Counted from the stretch's first letter, positions 42,094 through 53,489 are shown. The stretch is DNA of 64,000 bases from Fen-999 sp041480065 (GCA_041480065.1 JBGOZF010000016.1:1-64000); one strand, 5' to 3'. Numbers and translations: made by a program. Notes: generated from the sequence alone by a model not told the origin.

Positions 42094-43669
42094 ACTGCTG
42101 CGCCCCGGCCCGGCGATGCCGGCCGAGGTGACGGAGACCTTCTGGCGCTCGCTGCGCTACTTCTCGCTTTACCGGGTCGTGGTCGCCGCGGTATTCGTTC
42201 TGGCGTTCGTGTTGACCGATGGCGCCGGCAAGCTTGGCTCGCAGAGCAGTTCGACGTTCGCCCTGGCCGCCTCGTTCTACCTCTTTGCCGCCATCGGTTT
42301 CCTGTTCGTCCTGGCGCACTGGCAGCGCGCCTTCAATCTGCAACTGACGGCGCAGGTGGCCTGCGACATCGCGGCACTGGGTGTGATCATGTACGCCAGC
42401 GGCGGGGCCAAGAGCGGCGTCGCCATCATGCTGGTGATCGTGGTCGCGGCGGCGGGCCTGGTCGGCCAGGGGCGCCTGACGCTCTTTTACGCGGCCCTGG
42501 CGACCCTCGTCGTGCTCGGCGAACAAACCCTGCGCCTGATCAACTTCGATGCCCAGTCGGAGGACTTCCTGCGTACGGGGCTGACCTGCATCGGCTTCTT
42601 CGCGGCTGCCGCGATCGCCCAGTTGCTGTCGCGCCGGGTGGTCGCCAACGAGCTGCTCGCCCGCCAGCGCGGCCTCGAACTGGCCGACCAGATCCGCGTC
42701 AACCAGCAGGTCGTGCGCGACATGGACGACGGCATCCTGGTCGTCGATGGTGCCGACCGAATCACCCTGCACAATCCGCAAGCAGCCGCACTGCTGATGG
42801 CGCCGCTGGGTGCAAATGCACAACTTGCGAGCGCTTCCCCGGCGCTGGCGGAATGCCTGGCGCGGCAACGGAGCGGCCGGGCGGGCGCCGACGTTCTGCA
42901 GATAAGCGCCGGCGGGCGGCAACTGCTGGCGCGCTTCGTGCCGCCCGAAGATGCGGGCAAGACGCTGATCTACCTTCAGGACCTCGGCCGGGTCCAGGCC
43001 CAGGCCCAGCAGATCAAGCTGGCCGCACTCGGCCGCCTGACCGCCAACATCGCCCACGAAATCCGCAACCCGCTGGCGGCCATCAGCCATGCCGCCGAAC
43101 TGCTGGCTGAAGAGCAGCGCGCGGAAATGCGCAGCCGCCTGATCCGCATCATCGGCGACAACGGCGCCAGGCTGAATCGCCTGGTGGGTGAGATCCTCGA
43201 GCTCGGGCGGCGCGATCGCGCCCTGCCGGAGACGATCCACGCCAGCGGATTCCTGCGCCAGTTCGTCGGGGAGTATTCTTTGCACGATTCCGGCGCGCGC
43301 GCGCGGATTCGATTGGCGGGCGAAGACCAGGGTTCAGTGTCTTTCGACCGCACCCATCTTCATCGGGTGTTGGAGAACCTGGTCACGAACGCCCTGCGCT
43401 ATGCCAGCGCGGCCCCGGGTGCGGTGTGCATCAAAGCAGTGTCGGCCGGTCCGGCCAAGGTCGAACTGCATGTGATCGACGATGGTCCGGGCATACCGCA
43501 GGCTGAGCGCGGCAAGGTGTTCGAGCCGTTTTTCACCACCCACAGCAGCGGTACCGGCCTGGGGCTCTACATTGCCAAGGAATTGTGCGAGGCCAACGGC
43601 GCCACCCTCGAATTGCTTGATTCGCCGACGGGAGCGCACTTCCGCATCATTGCCAAGAGGGACGCATGA
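42065..43669 (+). CDS. pilS: Sensor histidine kinase of the type IV pilus system
   Basis: About 534 residues. Six membrane helices (WRSLRYFSLYRVVVAAVFVL is the typical opening) are followed by a PAS-like segment (VVRDMDDGILVVDGADRITL), the phospho-acceptor box AHEIRNPLAAISHAAELL, and the ATPase with NLVTNALRY, DDGPGIP and GTGLGLYIAK. It phosphorylates PilR to control sigma-54-dependent pilin transcription. Two starts are possible. The TTG at 42065 has GGAG ten bases upstream and gives a family-like length, so it is chosen here. The ATG at 42116 has no ribosome-binding site. Confidence 0.9.
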   Translation: MTQAIPTAAELLRPGPAMPAEVTETFWRSLRYFSLYRVVVAAVFVLAFVLTDGAGKLGSQSSSTFALAASFYLFAAIGFLFVLAHWQRAFNLQLTAQVACDIAALGVIMYASGGAKSGVAIMLVIVVAAAGLVGQGRLTLFYAALATLVVLGEQTLRLINFDAQSEDFLRTGLTCIGFFAAAAIAQLLSRRVVANELLARQRGLELADQIRVNQQVVRDMDDGILVVDGADRITLHNPQAAALLMAPLGANAQLASASPALAECLARQRSGRAGADVLQISAGGRQLLARFVPPEDAGKTLIYLQDLGRVQAQAQQIKLAALGRLTANIAHEIRNPLAAISHAAELLAEEQRAEMRSRLIRIIGDNGARLNRLVGEILELGRRDRALPETIHASGFLRQFVGEYSLHDSGARARIRLAGEDQGSVSFDRTHLHRVLENLVTNALRYASAAPGAVCIKAVSAGPAKVELHVIDDGPGIPQAERGKVFEPFFTTHSSGTGLGLYIAKELCEANGATLELLDSPTGAHFRIIAKRDA

Positions 43670-45030
43670 CGACCAGGAACGAACGCCGAAGCCGAAGCGA
43701 GATGAAACGGGTGCTCGTTGTCGATGACGAAGCGGATATCCGCGAACTGCTGGACCTGACCCTGGTGCGCATGGGCCTGGCGGCCGATTGCGCCGGTTCG
43801 GTGGCCGAAGCCACCGCATTCCTGGAATCCAATACCTACTGCCTGTGCCTCACCGACATGCGCCTGCCCGACGGCGAGGGCCTGGCGCTGGTGCGGCTGA
43901 TCGGCGAGCGGCACCCCGAGATGCCGGTGGCGGTCATTACCGCCCATGGCAGCATGGAAAATGCGGTGCTGGCCCTCAAGGCCGGCGCTTTCGACTACCT
44001 GTCCAAGCCGGTCTCGCTCGAACAACTGCGGGCGCTGGTGAAATCGGCCATCGACCTGCCGGCCAAGGAAGAGTTCCACGAGCCGGGCGGGCCGGAGCTC
44101 CTGGGCGAATCGCCGGCCATGACGCAGGTGCGCGGCCTGATCGAGCGCGTGGCGCGCAGCCAGGCGCCGGTCTACATCACCGGCGAATCCGGCAGCGGCA
44201 AGGAGCTGGCCGCGCGGATGATCCACAAGCTCGGCCCGCGCGCGGCGGCGCCGTTCGTTCCCGTCAATTGCGGCGCCATCCCCGAGACCCTGATGGAAAG
44301 CGAGTTCTTCGGCTACCGCAAGGGGGCCTTCACCGGCGCCGACAACGACCGCGAGGGCTTCTTCCAGGTCGCCCACGGCGGCACCCTGTTCCTCGACGAA
44401 GTCGCCGATCTGCCGCTGGCCATGCAGGTGAAGCTGCTGCGCGCGATCCAGGAGAAGCGGGTGCGCAAGGTCGGCGCCACGGCCGAGGAACCCCTCGACG
44501 TGCGCATCATCAGCGCCACCCATCAGGACCTCAAGGCGATGGTCGACCAGGGCCGCTTCCGCCAGGATTTGTTCTACCGCCTGAACGTCATCGAGATCCG
44601 CATGCCGCCGCTGTGCGAGTGCCGCGAGGACATCCCGCTGCTGGCCGGCCGCATCCTCGAACGACTCTCGGCCGATCGTCCGGCGCCGACGTTGACCCCG
44701 GCGGCGCTGGCGACGTTGCAGGAATATCCGTTCCCGGGCAACGTGCGCGAACTCGAGAATATTCTGGAGCGCTCGCTGGCCCTGCTGGTGGGGGACACCA
44801 TCGGCGCCGGCGATCTCAACCTGGCGCCGGCCGTCGCGGCGACGACGGACTTCGAGGTGGCCCAGGCCGGCGAACTGCCGCTCCAGGATCGCCTCGACCA
44901 AGTGGAGAAGCAGGCGATTCTCGACGCCCTCAACAAGACCCGCTTCAACCGCACGGCCGCCGCCCGCCTGCTCGGCGTCACCTTCCGTTCGTTGCGCTAC
45001 CGCATGCAGCGGCTGGGACTCAAGGACTGA
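43666..45030 (+). CDS. pilR: Sigma-54-dependent response regulator of type IV pili
   Basis: A 454-residue NtrC-family activator. The receiver domain has the phospho-acceptor Asp64 (LTDMRLPDG). The AAA+ domain has Walker A GESGSGKE (173-180) and the sigma-54 contact loop GAFTGA (220-225). The C-terminal Fis-type helix-turn-helix includes NRTAAARLLGVTFRSLRYRM. The start overlaps the pilS stop (ATGA), with GAGGGA upstream; an alternative ATG at 43702 begins directly at the receiver fold. No pilin gene is in the window, so its targets lie elsewhere. Confidence 0.95.
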   Translation: MTTRNERRSRSEMKRVLVVDDEADIRELLDLTLVRMGLAADCAGSVAEATAFLESNTYCLCLTDMRLPDGEGLALVRLIGERHPEMPVAVITAHGSMENAVLALKAGAFDYLSKPVSLEQLRALVKSAIDLPAKEEFHEPGGPELLGESPAMTQVRGLIERVARSQAPVYITGESGSGKELAARMIHKLGPRAAAPFVPVNCGAIPETLMESEFFGYRKGAFTGADNDREGFFQVAHGGTLFLDEVADLPLAMQVKLLRAIQEKRVRKVGATAEEPLDVRIISATHQDLKAMVDQGRFRQDLFYRLNVIEIRMPPLCECREDIPLLAGRILERLSADRPAPTLTPAALATLQEYPFPGNVRELENILERSLALLVGDTIGAGDLNLAPAVAATTDFEVAQAGELPLQDRLDQVEKQAILDALNKTRFNRTAAARLLGVTFRSLRYRMQRLGLKD

Positions 45031-45584
45031 TGACGTCGTTCGCTGCGCGGCTGACCGCCGATGGCCTGCTGCCCGGCGCGCCGTTCGTTGCCTCGCCGAA
45101 CCAGGATGAACGACCGGCCGACGCGGCGGTGACGCTTGTGGTCGTGCACGCCATCAGCCTGCCGCCAGGGCAGTTCGGCGGCGACGGGGTCGAGCGGCTA
45201 TTTACCAACCGCCTCGATCCGGCGGCACATCCCTACTACGAGAACATCCGTTCGCTGCGGGTTTCGGCCCACTTCTTCATCCGCCGCGGTGGCGAGTTGA
45301 CTCAGTTCGTTGCCTGCACCCGGCGGGCGTGGCATGCCGGCGTTTCCGAATGGCGGGGGCGCCAACGCTGCAACGATTATTCGATCGGCATCGAGCTCGA
45401 GGGCTGTGACGAGCGTCCTTTCGAGGATGTCCAGTACGCCGTTCTCGCCCGTGTGATCAGGGTCTTGCGCCACAGCTATGCGATCGAAGACATCGTCGGT
45501 CACGCCGACATCGCGCCCGGCCGCAAGACCGACCCGGGTCCCTGCTTCGACTGGCCGCGCTTGCGAAAACTGCTGCCGCGCTGA
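45030..45584 (+). CDS. ampD: 1,6-anhydro-N-acetylmuramyl-L-alanine amidase
   Basis: A 184-residue zinc amidase of the amidase_2 family that recycles cytoplasmic peptidoglycan fragments and, in many bacteria, sets beta-lactamase induction. Zinc ligands appear as His40 (VVVHAISLPPG) and the C-terminal VGHADIAPGRKTDPGPCFDW. Active-site surroundings SAHFFIRRGGELTQFV and CNDYSIGIELEG are intact. The ATG overlaps the pilR stop (TGATG). PilSR-AmpD adjacency is common in Betaproteobacteria. Confidence 0.95.
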   Translation: MTSFAARLTADGLLPGAPFVASPNQDERPADAAVTLVVVHAISLPPGQFGGDGVERLFTNRLDPAAHPYYENIRSLRVSAHFFIRRGGELTQFVACTRRAWHAGVSEWRGRQRCNDYSIGIELEGCDERPFEDVQYAVLARVIRVLRHSYAIEDIVGHADIAPGRKTDPGPCFDWPRLRKLLPR

Positions 45585-45637
45585 GTTGCATCCGTGCCAC
45601 AGCAGTGGTCGCATGTGGCGCCAATATGAAATAAGTG

Positions 45638-45666
45638 TTGCAACCAAAAAATCGGCCTACTACAAT
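45638..45666 (+). promoter_or_regulatory. Strong sigma-70-type promoter
   Basis: TTGCAA (45638-45643) and TACAAT (45661-45666) are separated by exactly 17 bases in an AT-rich stretch unlike the surroundings. Transcription would begin near 45674. It fires toward the histone-like gene, whose start is about 480 bases further on. Confidence 0.65.
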
Positions 45667-45673
45667 TAGTCGT

Positions 45674-46155
45674 AATGAGCTATGGGCACACTACATCTAG
45701 TAGGTCGTGGTTGGAGTGCCCAGTTCGGCTTCGGGACTGACCAGGAGACGCTCGATGCAGGTTGCTAGGGATGCGAACGGTCACAGGCCTCGGCCTCGCC
45801 AATGCCATCCCCTTCCTTTTGCCGCGTTCTCCGCTCTCTTCAGCCTCCCGCAATTCTTCTTCGCCGCTCCCTCCGATCAGCCGTCGATCCGGCAAACCCT
45901 GTTGCCGTGCGCCTTGGCGCGGACTGCGCGCATCGTCGCGCGCACCAACACGAGCGGGAAAACCGAATCCATGAGGTGGGGCAATACCGTGCTCCCGCAG
46001 TTGCACGCTTTTCCAAAGCGCAGTGATGGCTGGAAAAACGTGAGGAATTCATCGCTTTCAATTGTTTGAAGGCGTTGAATAATCCGTGCTAACCCAAGAC
46101 GGGTTGAAGTTGTTTGAGATGTTTCTTTCCTGTTACTTTGTGAAGGAGGTTCGAC
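45674..46155 (+). other. Unassigned transcribed region, leader or small RNA
   Basis: About 480 bases between a strong promoter and the histone-like gene contain no recognised gene. Near the presumed RNA 5' end there is a nested hairpin: TGGGCAC (45683-45689) pairs with GTGCCCA (45716-45722), enclosing CTAC-N5-GTAG. A 104-codon frame from 45755 has an AGGAG site but no recognisable homology. Another small palindrome, AACCC-AAGAC-GGGTT, lies at 46091-46105. It is either a long 5' leader or a separate small RNA; it does not match tmRNA, RNase P or SRP RNA as I know them. Confidence 0.45.
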
Positions 46156-46746
46156 ATGGCTGAACAGAAGAAGGCCAAGAAACCCGCGGCGAAGAAGCCC
46201 GCCGCTAAGAAGGCCGCTCCGGCGAAGAAGCCGGTAGCGAAGAAACCCGCGGCGAAGAAGCCTGCCGCTAAGAAGGCTGCTCCGGCGAAGAAACCCGCCG
46301 CGAAGAAGCCCGCTGCCAAGAAGCCGGCAGCGAAGAAGCCAGCTGTGAAGAAGGCTGCTGCCAAGAAGCCGGCAGCGAAAAAGCCCGTAGCGAAGAAGGC
46401 TGTCGCGAAGAAGCCCGCTGCCAAGAAGCCGGTAGCGAAGAAGGCTGCTGCGAAGAAGCCCGCTGCCAAGAAGCCGGCAGCGAAGAAGCCTGCTGCAAAG
46501 AAGCCCGCAGCGAAGAAGCCGGCCGCAAAAAAGCCGGCTGCTAAGAAGCCCGTAGCCAAGAAGGCTGCTGCGAAGAAACCTGCTGCCAAGAAGCCGGCGG
46601 CCAAGAAGGCTGCTGCCAAGAAGCCTGCCGCGCCCGCCGCGGCCCCTGCACCGGCAGCTCCTTCCACCGCTGCAGCGCCCGGCCTCAAGTCCTCGCTGAA
46701 CCCGGCGGCGGCCTGGCCGTTCCCGACTGGCTCGCGTCCGTCCTAA
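46156..46746 (+). CDS. Histone H1-like Lys/Ala/Pro-repeat protein (AlgP-like)
   Basis: A 196-residue, extremely basic protein. After MAEQKKAK it is almost entirely built from repeats of AAKKP, VAKKP and AAKKA (to about residue 158), then an Ala/Pro-rich linker and a short tail ending PFPTGSRPS. This resembles the C-terminal domain of histone H1 and bacterial AlgP-type proteins, which bind DNA non-specifically and affect transcription. A near-ideal GAAGGAGG ribosome-binding site precedes the ATG. The repeated DNA is prone to length variation. The complementary strand carries a long hydrophobic frame that is only a by-product of the repeats. Confidence 0.9.
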   Translation: MAEQKKAKKPAAKKPAAKKAAPAKKPVAKKPAAKKPAAKKAAPAKKPAAKKPAAKKPAAKKPAVKKAAAKKPAAKKPVAKKAVAKKPAAKKPVAKKAAAKKPAAKKPAAKKPAAKKPAAKKPAAKKPAAKKPVAKKAAAKKPAAKKPAAKKAAAKKPAAPAAAPAPAAPSTAAAPGLKSSLNPAAAWPFPTGSRPS

Positions 46747-46839
46747 TCGGCGACCGGGAAATCCCCAAGTGGGTGGCGGTGGCTAGCAAGCGCCGTCGCC
46801 CACGTCCGGTTCCTCGGGCGGGGACGACCCCTTAAGGCT

Positions 46840-46869
46840 CGGCGGCTGCGTCATGTAGCCGCCGTTTTT
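46840..46869 (+). terminator. Rho-independent terminator after the histone-like gene
   Basis: A perfect eight-base stem CGGCGGCT facing AGCCGCCG with a nine-base loop is followed directly by TTTTT (46865-46869). It lies 94 bases after the stop codon and just before the convergent aminotransferase ends. Another imperfect 13-pair hairpin sits closer to the gene (46769-46803) but lacks a U-run. Confidence 0.8.
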
Positions 46870-46886
46870 CCTTTGCGCTTCCCTTC

Positions 46887-48050
46887 CTACCTGTTGGTAC
46901 GGAAGAAGCGTTCCATTCGCGCCAAACCCTCCTCGATCCGATCGCGCGCCACGGTGTAGGCGAAACGCATGTGCCGCTCGGGAGCGAAGCTGCCGAAATC
47001 CAGCCCGGGTGTGGCGGCAACGCCGGCGTGTTCCACCAGTCTCTGCGCCAGGGAGAAGCTGTCGCCGTCGAGTCGCGATGAGTCGGCGTAGACGTAGAAG
47101 GCGCCTTGCGGCGGTGCCTTGACCTCGAAACCGAGCGTCTGCAGGCCGGGCAACAGTACATCCCGCCGGGCCGCGAACTGCGCACGTCGGCTCTCGAGTA
47201 TCTCGATGGTGTCGGGCCGGAAGGCTGCCAGCGCCGCATGCTGTGCCGGGGTGGGCGGCGAGATGTAGAGGTTCTGGGCCAGCTTCTCGATTTCGCGTAC
47301 GCAATCCCTGGGCGCCACCAGCCAGCCCAGGCGCCAGCCGGTCATGCCGAAATACTTGGAGAAGCTGTTGATGACGAAAATGTCGTCGCCCAGGGCAAGT
47401 GCGGTTTCGGCGTCGAAGCCGTATGTGAGGCCGTGATAGATCTCGTCCACCAGCAGCGCACCGCCGCGCTCACGAACGGTCCGATGCAAGGCGGCGAGTT
47501 GCGGCAGCGTCAGCAGCGTGCCGGTCGGGTTCGCCGGCGTGGCGACCAGGAGCGCTCGCGTCCGCGGCGACCAGTTTGCCGCCACTTGTCCCGGCGTTGG
47601 TTGATACGAGGTCGTGGCGTCCACCTGTATCGGGCAAGTCCGGCCCTCGAAGGCGCGGACGAAATGCCGGTTGCAGGGGTAGCCGGGATCGGGCAGCAAC
47701 ACCTCGTCGCCGGGATCGATCAGGATGCCCAAGGCCAACAGCAAGGCACCCGACGCGCCGGCGGTGACGATGATGCGTTCCGGCTCCACCGCCACCCCGT
47801 AGCGATTCCGGTAATGCCCCGCGATCGCTTCGCGCAGCTTCGGAATTCCCAGCGCATGGGTGTAATGGACGTCGCCGGTGGCAATGAAGCGCCGGGCGGC
47901 TTCGATCACCGGTGCGGGCGTCGGGAAGTCGGGCTCGCCGACCTCCATGTGCACCATGTCGCGGCCCTGGGCCTCGAAGGCCTTGGCCTTCGCCATCAAC
48001 TCCATGACGTGGAAGGGGGCGATGTCGGCCATGCGGGCGGCGAATTTCAC
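46887..48050 (-). CDS. Class I/II PLP-dependent aminotransferase
   Basis: A 387-residue fold-type I aminotransferase. The PLP lysine lies in NSFSKYFGMTGWRLGW near residue 235. The cofactor and substrate sites GASGALLLALG, PANPTGTLL and RFAYTV are typical of aspartate/aromatic or alanine-type enzymes (AAT I family). The exact amino acid substrate cannot be read from sequence. The GTG start has GGAG spaced correctly (GGAGATAGCC-GTG). A terminator hairpin lies immediately upstream of that site, an unusual arrangement discussed in the findings. Confidence 0.92.
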   Translation of the reverse strand: MKFAARMADIAPFHVMELMAKAKAFEAQGRDMVHMEVGEPDFPTPAPVIEAARRFIATGDVHYTHALGIPKLREAIAGHYRNRYGVAVEPERIIVTAGASGALLLALGILIDPGDEVLLPDPGYPCNRHFVRAFEGRTCPIQVDATTSYQPTPGQVAANWSPRTRALLVATPANPTGTLLTLPQLAALHRTVRERGGALLVDEIYHGLTYGFDAETALALGDDIFVINSFSKYFGMTGWRLGWLVAPRDCVREIEKLAQNLYISPPTPAQHAALAAFRPDTIEILESRRAQFAARRDVLLPGLQTLGFEVKAPPQGAFYVYADSSRLDGDSFSLAQRLVEHAGVAATPGLDFGSFAPERHMRFAYTVARDRIEEGLARMERFFRTNR

Positions 48051-48061
48051 GGCTATCTCCA

Positions 48062-48092
48062 GAAAAACAAACGGCCGCGCAGGCGCGGCCGT
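48062..48092 (-). terminator. Rho-independent terminator after pckG
   Basis: A perfect ten-base stem, ACGGCCGCGC facing GCGCGGCCGT with only two loop bases (48071-48092), is followed on the minus strand by TTGTTTTTC. It lies 19 bases after the pckG stop and ends within a few bases of the aminotransferase ribosome-binding site. Confidence 0.85.
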
Positions 48093-48111
48093 CGGTTGAC
48101 GACGACGCCCG

Positions 48112-49938
48112 TCAGTCGGTCAGGGCCAGCTCGAACAGGGCACGCTTCAGCGCCAGTTCCTTCGGCAGCTTCTCGCCCATCTTGTCGAACCATTCCTTGT
48201 GCGAAGCCAGTTCCTGCCGCCAGGCGTCGGCATCGACAGCGGTCAGTTCGTTGAACTCGGCCTCGGTGATATCGAGGCCGGTCCAGTCGATGTCCTCGAA
48301 GCGCGGCATCCAGCCCAGCGCGGTCTCGCGAGCGGAAATGTCGCTCTTCACCCGGCCGACGATCCACTTGAGCACGCGCATGTTCTCGCCGAAGCCGGGC
48401 CACATGAACTCGCCCTTCTCGTTCATGCGGAACCAGTTCACGCAGAAGATCTTTGGCGTGTGTTCGACCACATGGCCCATGCGCAGCCAGTGATTGAAGT
48501 AGTCGCCCATGTGGTAGCCGCAGAAGGGCAGCATGGCGAATGGGTCGCGGCGCACCACGCCCTGCTGGCCGAAAGCCGCCGCAGTGGTTTCGGAGCCCAG
48601 GGTCGAGGCCATGTAGACGCCGTAGTTCCAGTTGAAAGCCTCATAGACCAGCGGCACCGTGGTGGCGCGGCGGCCGCCGAAGATGAAGGCAGAGATCGGC
48701 ACGCCCTCAGGTTTCTCCCAGTCCGAATCGATTGAGGGGCATTGGTATGCCGGTGCCGTGAAGCGCGAGTTGGCGTGGGCGGCCTTGCGGCCGGCCTTGC
48801 CATCGGCCGGCGTCCAGTCCTTGCCCTGCCAGTCGATGCAATGGGCGGGCGGTTCCTTGCTCATGCCCTCCCACCAGACATCGCCGTCGTCGGTGAGGGC
48901 GACGTTGGTGTAGATGATGTTTTCCTTCAGCGTCGCCATGGCGTTGAAGTTGGTCTTTTCGGAGGTGCCCGGCGCGACGCCGAAGTAGCCGGCTTCCGGG
49001 TTGATGGCATAGAAGCGGCCGTCCTTGCCCGGCTTGATCCAGGCGATGTCGTCGCCGACGGTATAGATCTTCCAGCCGTTGAAGGTCTCGGGCGGAATCA
49101 GCATCGCGAAGTTGGTCTTGCCGCAGGCCGACGGGAAGGCCGCCGCGACATAGGTCTTCTCGCCTTCGGGCGATTCGACGCCGAGGATCAGCATGTGTTC
49201 GGCCAGCCAGCCCTCGTCGCGGGCCATGGTCGAGGCGATGCGCAGGGCCAGGCACTTCTTGCCCAGCAGCGCGTTGCCGCCGTAGCCGGAGCCGTAGGAC
49301 CAGATCTCGCGCGTCTCGGGGAAATGCACGATGTACTTGGTGGTCGGGTTGCAGGGCCACTTGGAATCGGCCTGGCCGGGTGCCAGCGGCGCGCCGATCG
49401 AATGCAGACAGGGGACGAACTGGCCGTCGCTGCCGAGCACGTCATGGACCGCCCGGCCCATGCGGGTCATGATGCGCATGTTGACGACGACGTAGGGGGA
49501 GTCGGTGATCTCGACGCCGATCTGGGCAATGGGCGAGCCCAGTGGGCCCATGCTGAAGGGAATCACGTACATTGTGCGGCCGCGCATCGAACCCTTGAAC
49601 AGGCCGGTCAGGGTTTCCTTCATCTTGGCCGGGGCTTCCCAGTTGTTGGTGGGGCCGGCGTCTTCCTGTTTCTCGGAACAGATGTAGGTGCGGTCTTCGA
49701 CGCGGGCGACGTCGGAAGGATCGGAGCAGGCGAGATACGAATTGGGACGCTTGGCCGGATTGAGCTTGACGAAGGTGCCGCTCTCGACCATCTGGGCGCA
49801 AAGACGGTCGTATTCCTCCTGCGATCCGTCGCACCAGACCACGTGGTCGGGCTGAGCCAGGGCCACAACTTCGGCGACCCAGGCTTTCAGTTTGGCGTGC
49901 CTGACGTACTCGGGCGCGCCGGCATTCGGTTGGCTCAT
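48112..49938 (-). CDS. pckG: Phosphoenolpyruvate carboxykinase (GTP)
   Basis: A 608-residue GTP-type PEPCK catalysing oxaloacetate + GTP to PEP + GDP + CO2, the first committed step of gluconeogenesis. The phosphate loop PSACGKTNFAML is near residue 270. The reactive-cysteine/metal segment precedes TVGDDIAWIKPG, and the C-terminal NWFRMNEKGEFMWPGFGENM is characteristic of the GTP enzyme. The ATG at 49938 has GGAG seven bases upstream. It is divergent from maeB across 100 bases, so the two C4/C3 interconverting enzymes may share control. Confidence 0.97.
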   Translation of the reverse strand: MSQPNAGAPEYVRHAKLKAWVAEVVALAQPDHVVWCDGSQEEYDRLCAQMVESGTFVKLNPAKRPNSYLACSDPSDVARVEDRTYICSEKQEDAGPTNNWEAPAKMKETLTGLFKGSMRGRTMYVIPFSMGPLGSPIAQIGVEITDSPYVVVNMRIMTRMGRAVHDVLGSDGQFVPCLHSIGAPLAPGQADSKWPCNPTTKYIVHFPETREIWSYGSGYGGNALLGKKCLALRIASTMARDEGWLAEHMLILGVESPEGEKTYVAAAFPSACGKTNFAMLIPPETFNGWKIYTVGDDIAWIKPGKDGRFYAINPEAGYFGVAPGTSEKTNFNAMATLKENIIYTNVALTDDGDVWWEGMSKEPPAHCIDWQGKDWTPADGKAGRKAAHANSRFTAPAYQCPSIDSDWEKPEGVPISAFIFGGRRATTVPLVYEAFNWNYGVYMASTLGSETTAAAFGQQGVVRRDPFAMLPFCGYHMGDYFNHWLRMGHVVEHTPKIFCVNWFRMNEKGEFMWPGFGENMRVLKWIVGRVKSDISARETALGWMPRFEDIDWTGLDITEAEFNELTAVDADAWRQELASHKEWFDKMGEKLPKELALKRALFELALTD

Positions 49939-50038
49939 GGATGCTCCGCGATGAATGGGATTACAAGCAGGGTCGAGAAGTGCTGGAGAATTGTGCCACA
50001 ATCGCCCAAAATGCCAAGATGAAATGAGGAGGTACCGC

Positions 50039-52320
<2,282 letters not shown>

Positions 52321-52324
<4 letters not shown>

Positions 52325-53481
52325 TGCATCCGGTCGGCCCCATGACCGCGCTGGTCGTGTCCGGCGGCGGCGCCCGCGCGGCCTACGAAGTGGGCGTTCT
52401 GAAGGCGCTGCGGGAACTGATGCCGGACCCGCGCCGGAATCCATTCCCCTTGCTTTGCGGTGTCTCGGGCGGCGCTCTCAATGCCACCAGTCTCGCCATT
52501 GCCGCCGAGGATTTCGGCGCCGGCGTGGATGCGCTCGAGTCTTTCTGGAGCGAGTTGCACGCCGGCGACATCTATCGCGCGGATCCGTTGGGCGTGGCCG
52601 TTTCGGGCGGTCGCTGGCTGGGCGCGCTCAGCTTGGGCTGGCTGCTCGCCACCGGCCCGCGGGCGCTGTTCGACAATCGCCCGCTCGACGATCTGCTGAC
52701 CAAGCGGCTGGATTTCGTACGCCTTGAGCACGCCATCGCCAACCATGCGATACACGCGCTCAGCATCACCTGCTCGGGCTACACGTCCGGGCAATGCGTC
52801 AGCTTCTTCCAGGGCCGGGCCGACCTCGAGCCGTGGCAGCGCATGCAGTGGGGCGGCGCCCATGTGAGCCTGGGCGTGCAGCACATCATGGCCTCCATGG
52901 CGGTGCCCTTCCTGTTCCCGGCGGTGAAGCTGCATCGCGAATATTTCGGCGACGGCGTGATGCGCGAACTGGTGCCGCTGTCACCGGCGATCCGCCTCGG
53001 CGCCGATCGCATTCTGGTCATCAGCACCGGGCGCATGACGGTTCCCGACGGCGAGCGCTTGCCCGGCGATCATTACCCCGGCCTAGCCGAGACCGCCGGT
53101 CATGTGCTGTCCGGGATCTATATCGACAGCCTGTCGGCGGATCTCGAGCGCATGGACCAGGTCAACCGGCTGGTATCCCTGATACCCGAAGAGACCCGCA
53201 AGCAGGAGGGGATCCGCTGGCGACCCATAGAGTTGATGGTGATCGAGCCGTCGGAACGCCTGGATTTCCTCGCCATCGATTACGTCGGCAAGCTGCCCTG
53301 GGCGACGCGCAGCCTGCTGCGGGGCATCGGTGCTGCCGAGCGTGGCGGCGGCGCTTTCGCCAGCTACCTGTTGTTCGAATCGGCCTATACCCGCGCGTTG
53401 ATCGATCTTGGCTATCGCGATGCCATGGCTCGCGCCGGCGAGATAATCGCGTTCCTTCGGCTCGATCTCGACGCCAACTGA
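52321..53481 (+). CDS. Patatin-like phospholipase
   Basis: A 386-residue patatin-family acyl hydrolase. The oxyanion loop GGGARAAYEVG near residue 13, the nucleophile elbow GVSGG (Ser near residue 50) and the catalytic Asp in FGDGVMRE near residue 209 form the Ser-Asp dyad; the last is DGV rather than the common DGG/DGA. It probably hydrolyses membrane lipids or acyl esters; it has no signal peptide. The start overlaps the maeB stop (ATGA), and two more ATG codons follow closely, so the exact start is uncertain by a few residues. Confidence 0.88.
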
Positions 53482-53489
53482 AGTTTCTC

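Noticed and set aside
40331..43285. Minus-strand frame of about 984 codons across the ATM1-like, thioesterase and pilS genes
   Set aside because: It spans several genes of clear identity in other frames and shows no conserved motif.
45755..46069. 104-codon ORF with an AGGAG site in the leader region
   Set aside because: No recognisable family and an implausible residue mix. Kept only as a possible leader peptide within the finding on that region.
46089..46688. Long minus-strand frame encoding a hydrophobic AAGFLAA-type repeat protein
   Set aside because: It is the exact complement of the Lys/Ala/Pro repeat gene. It has no ribosome-binding site and overlaps a well-supported gene completely.
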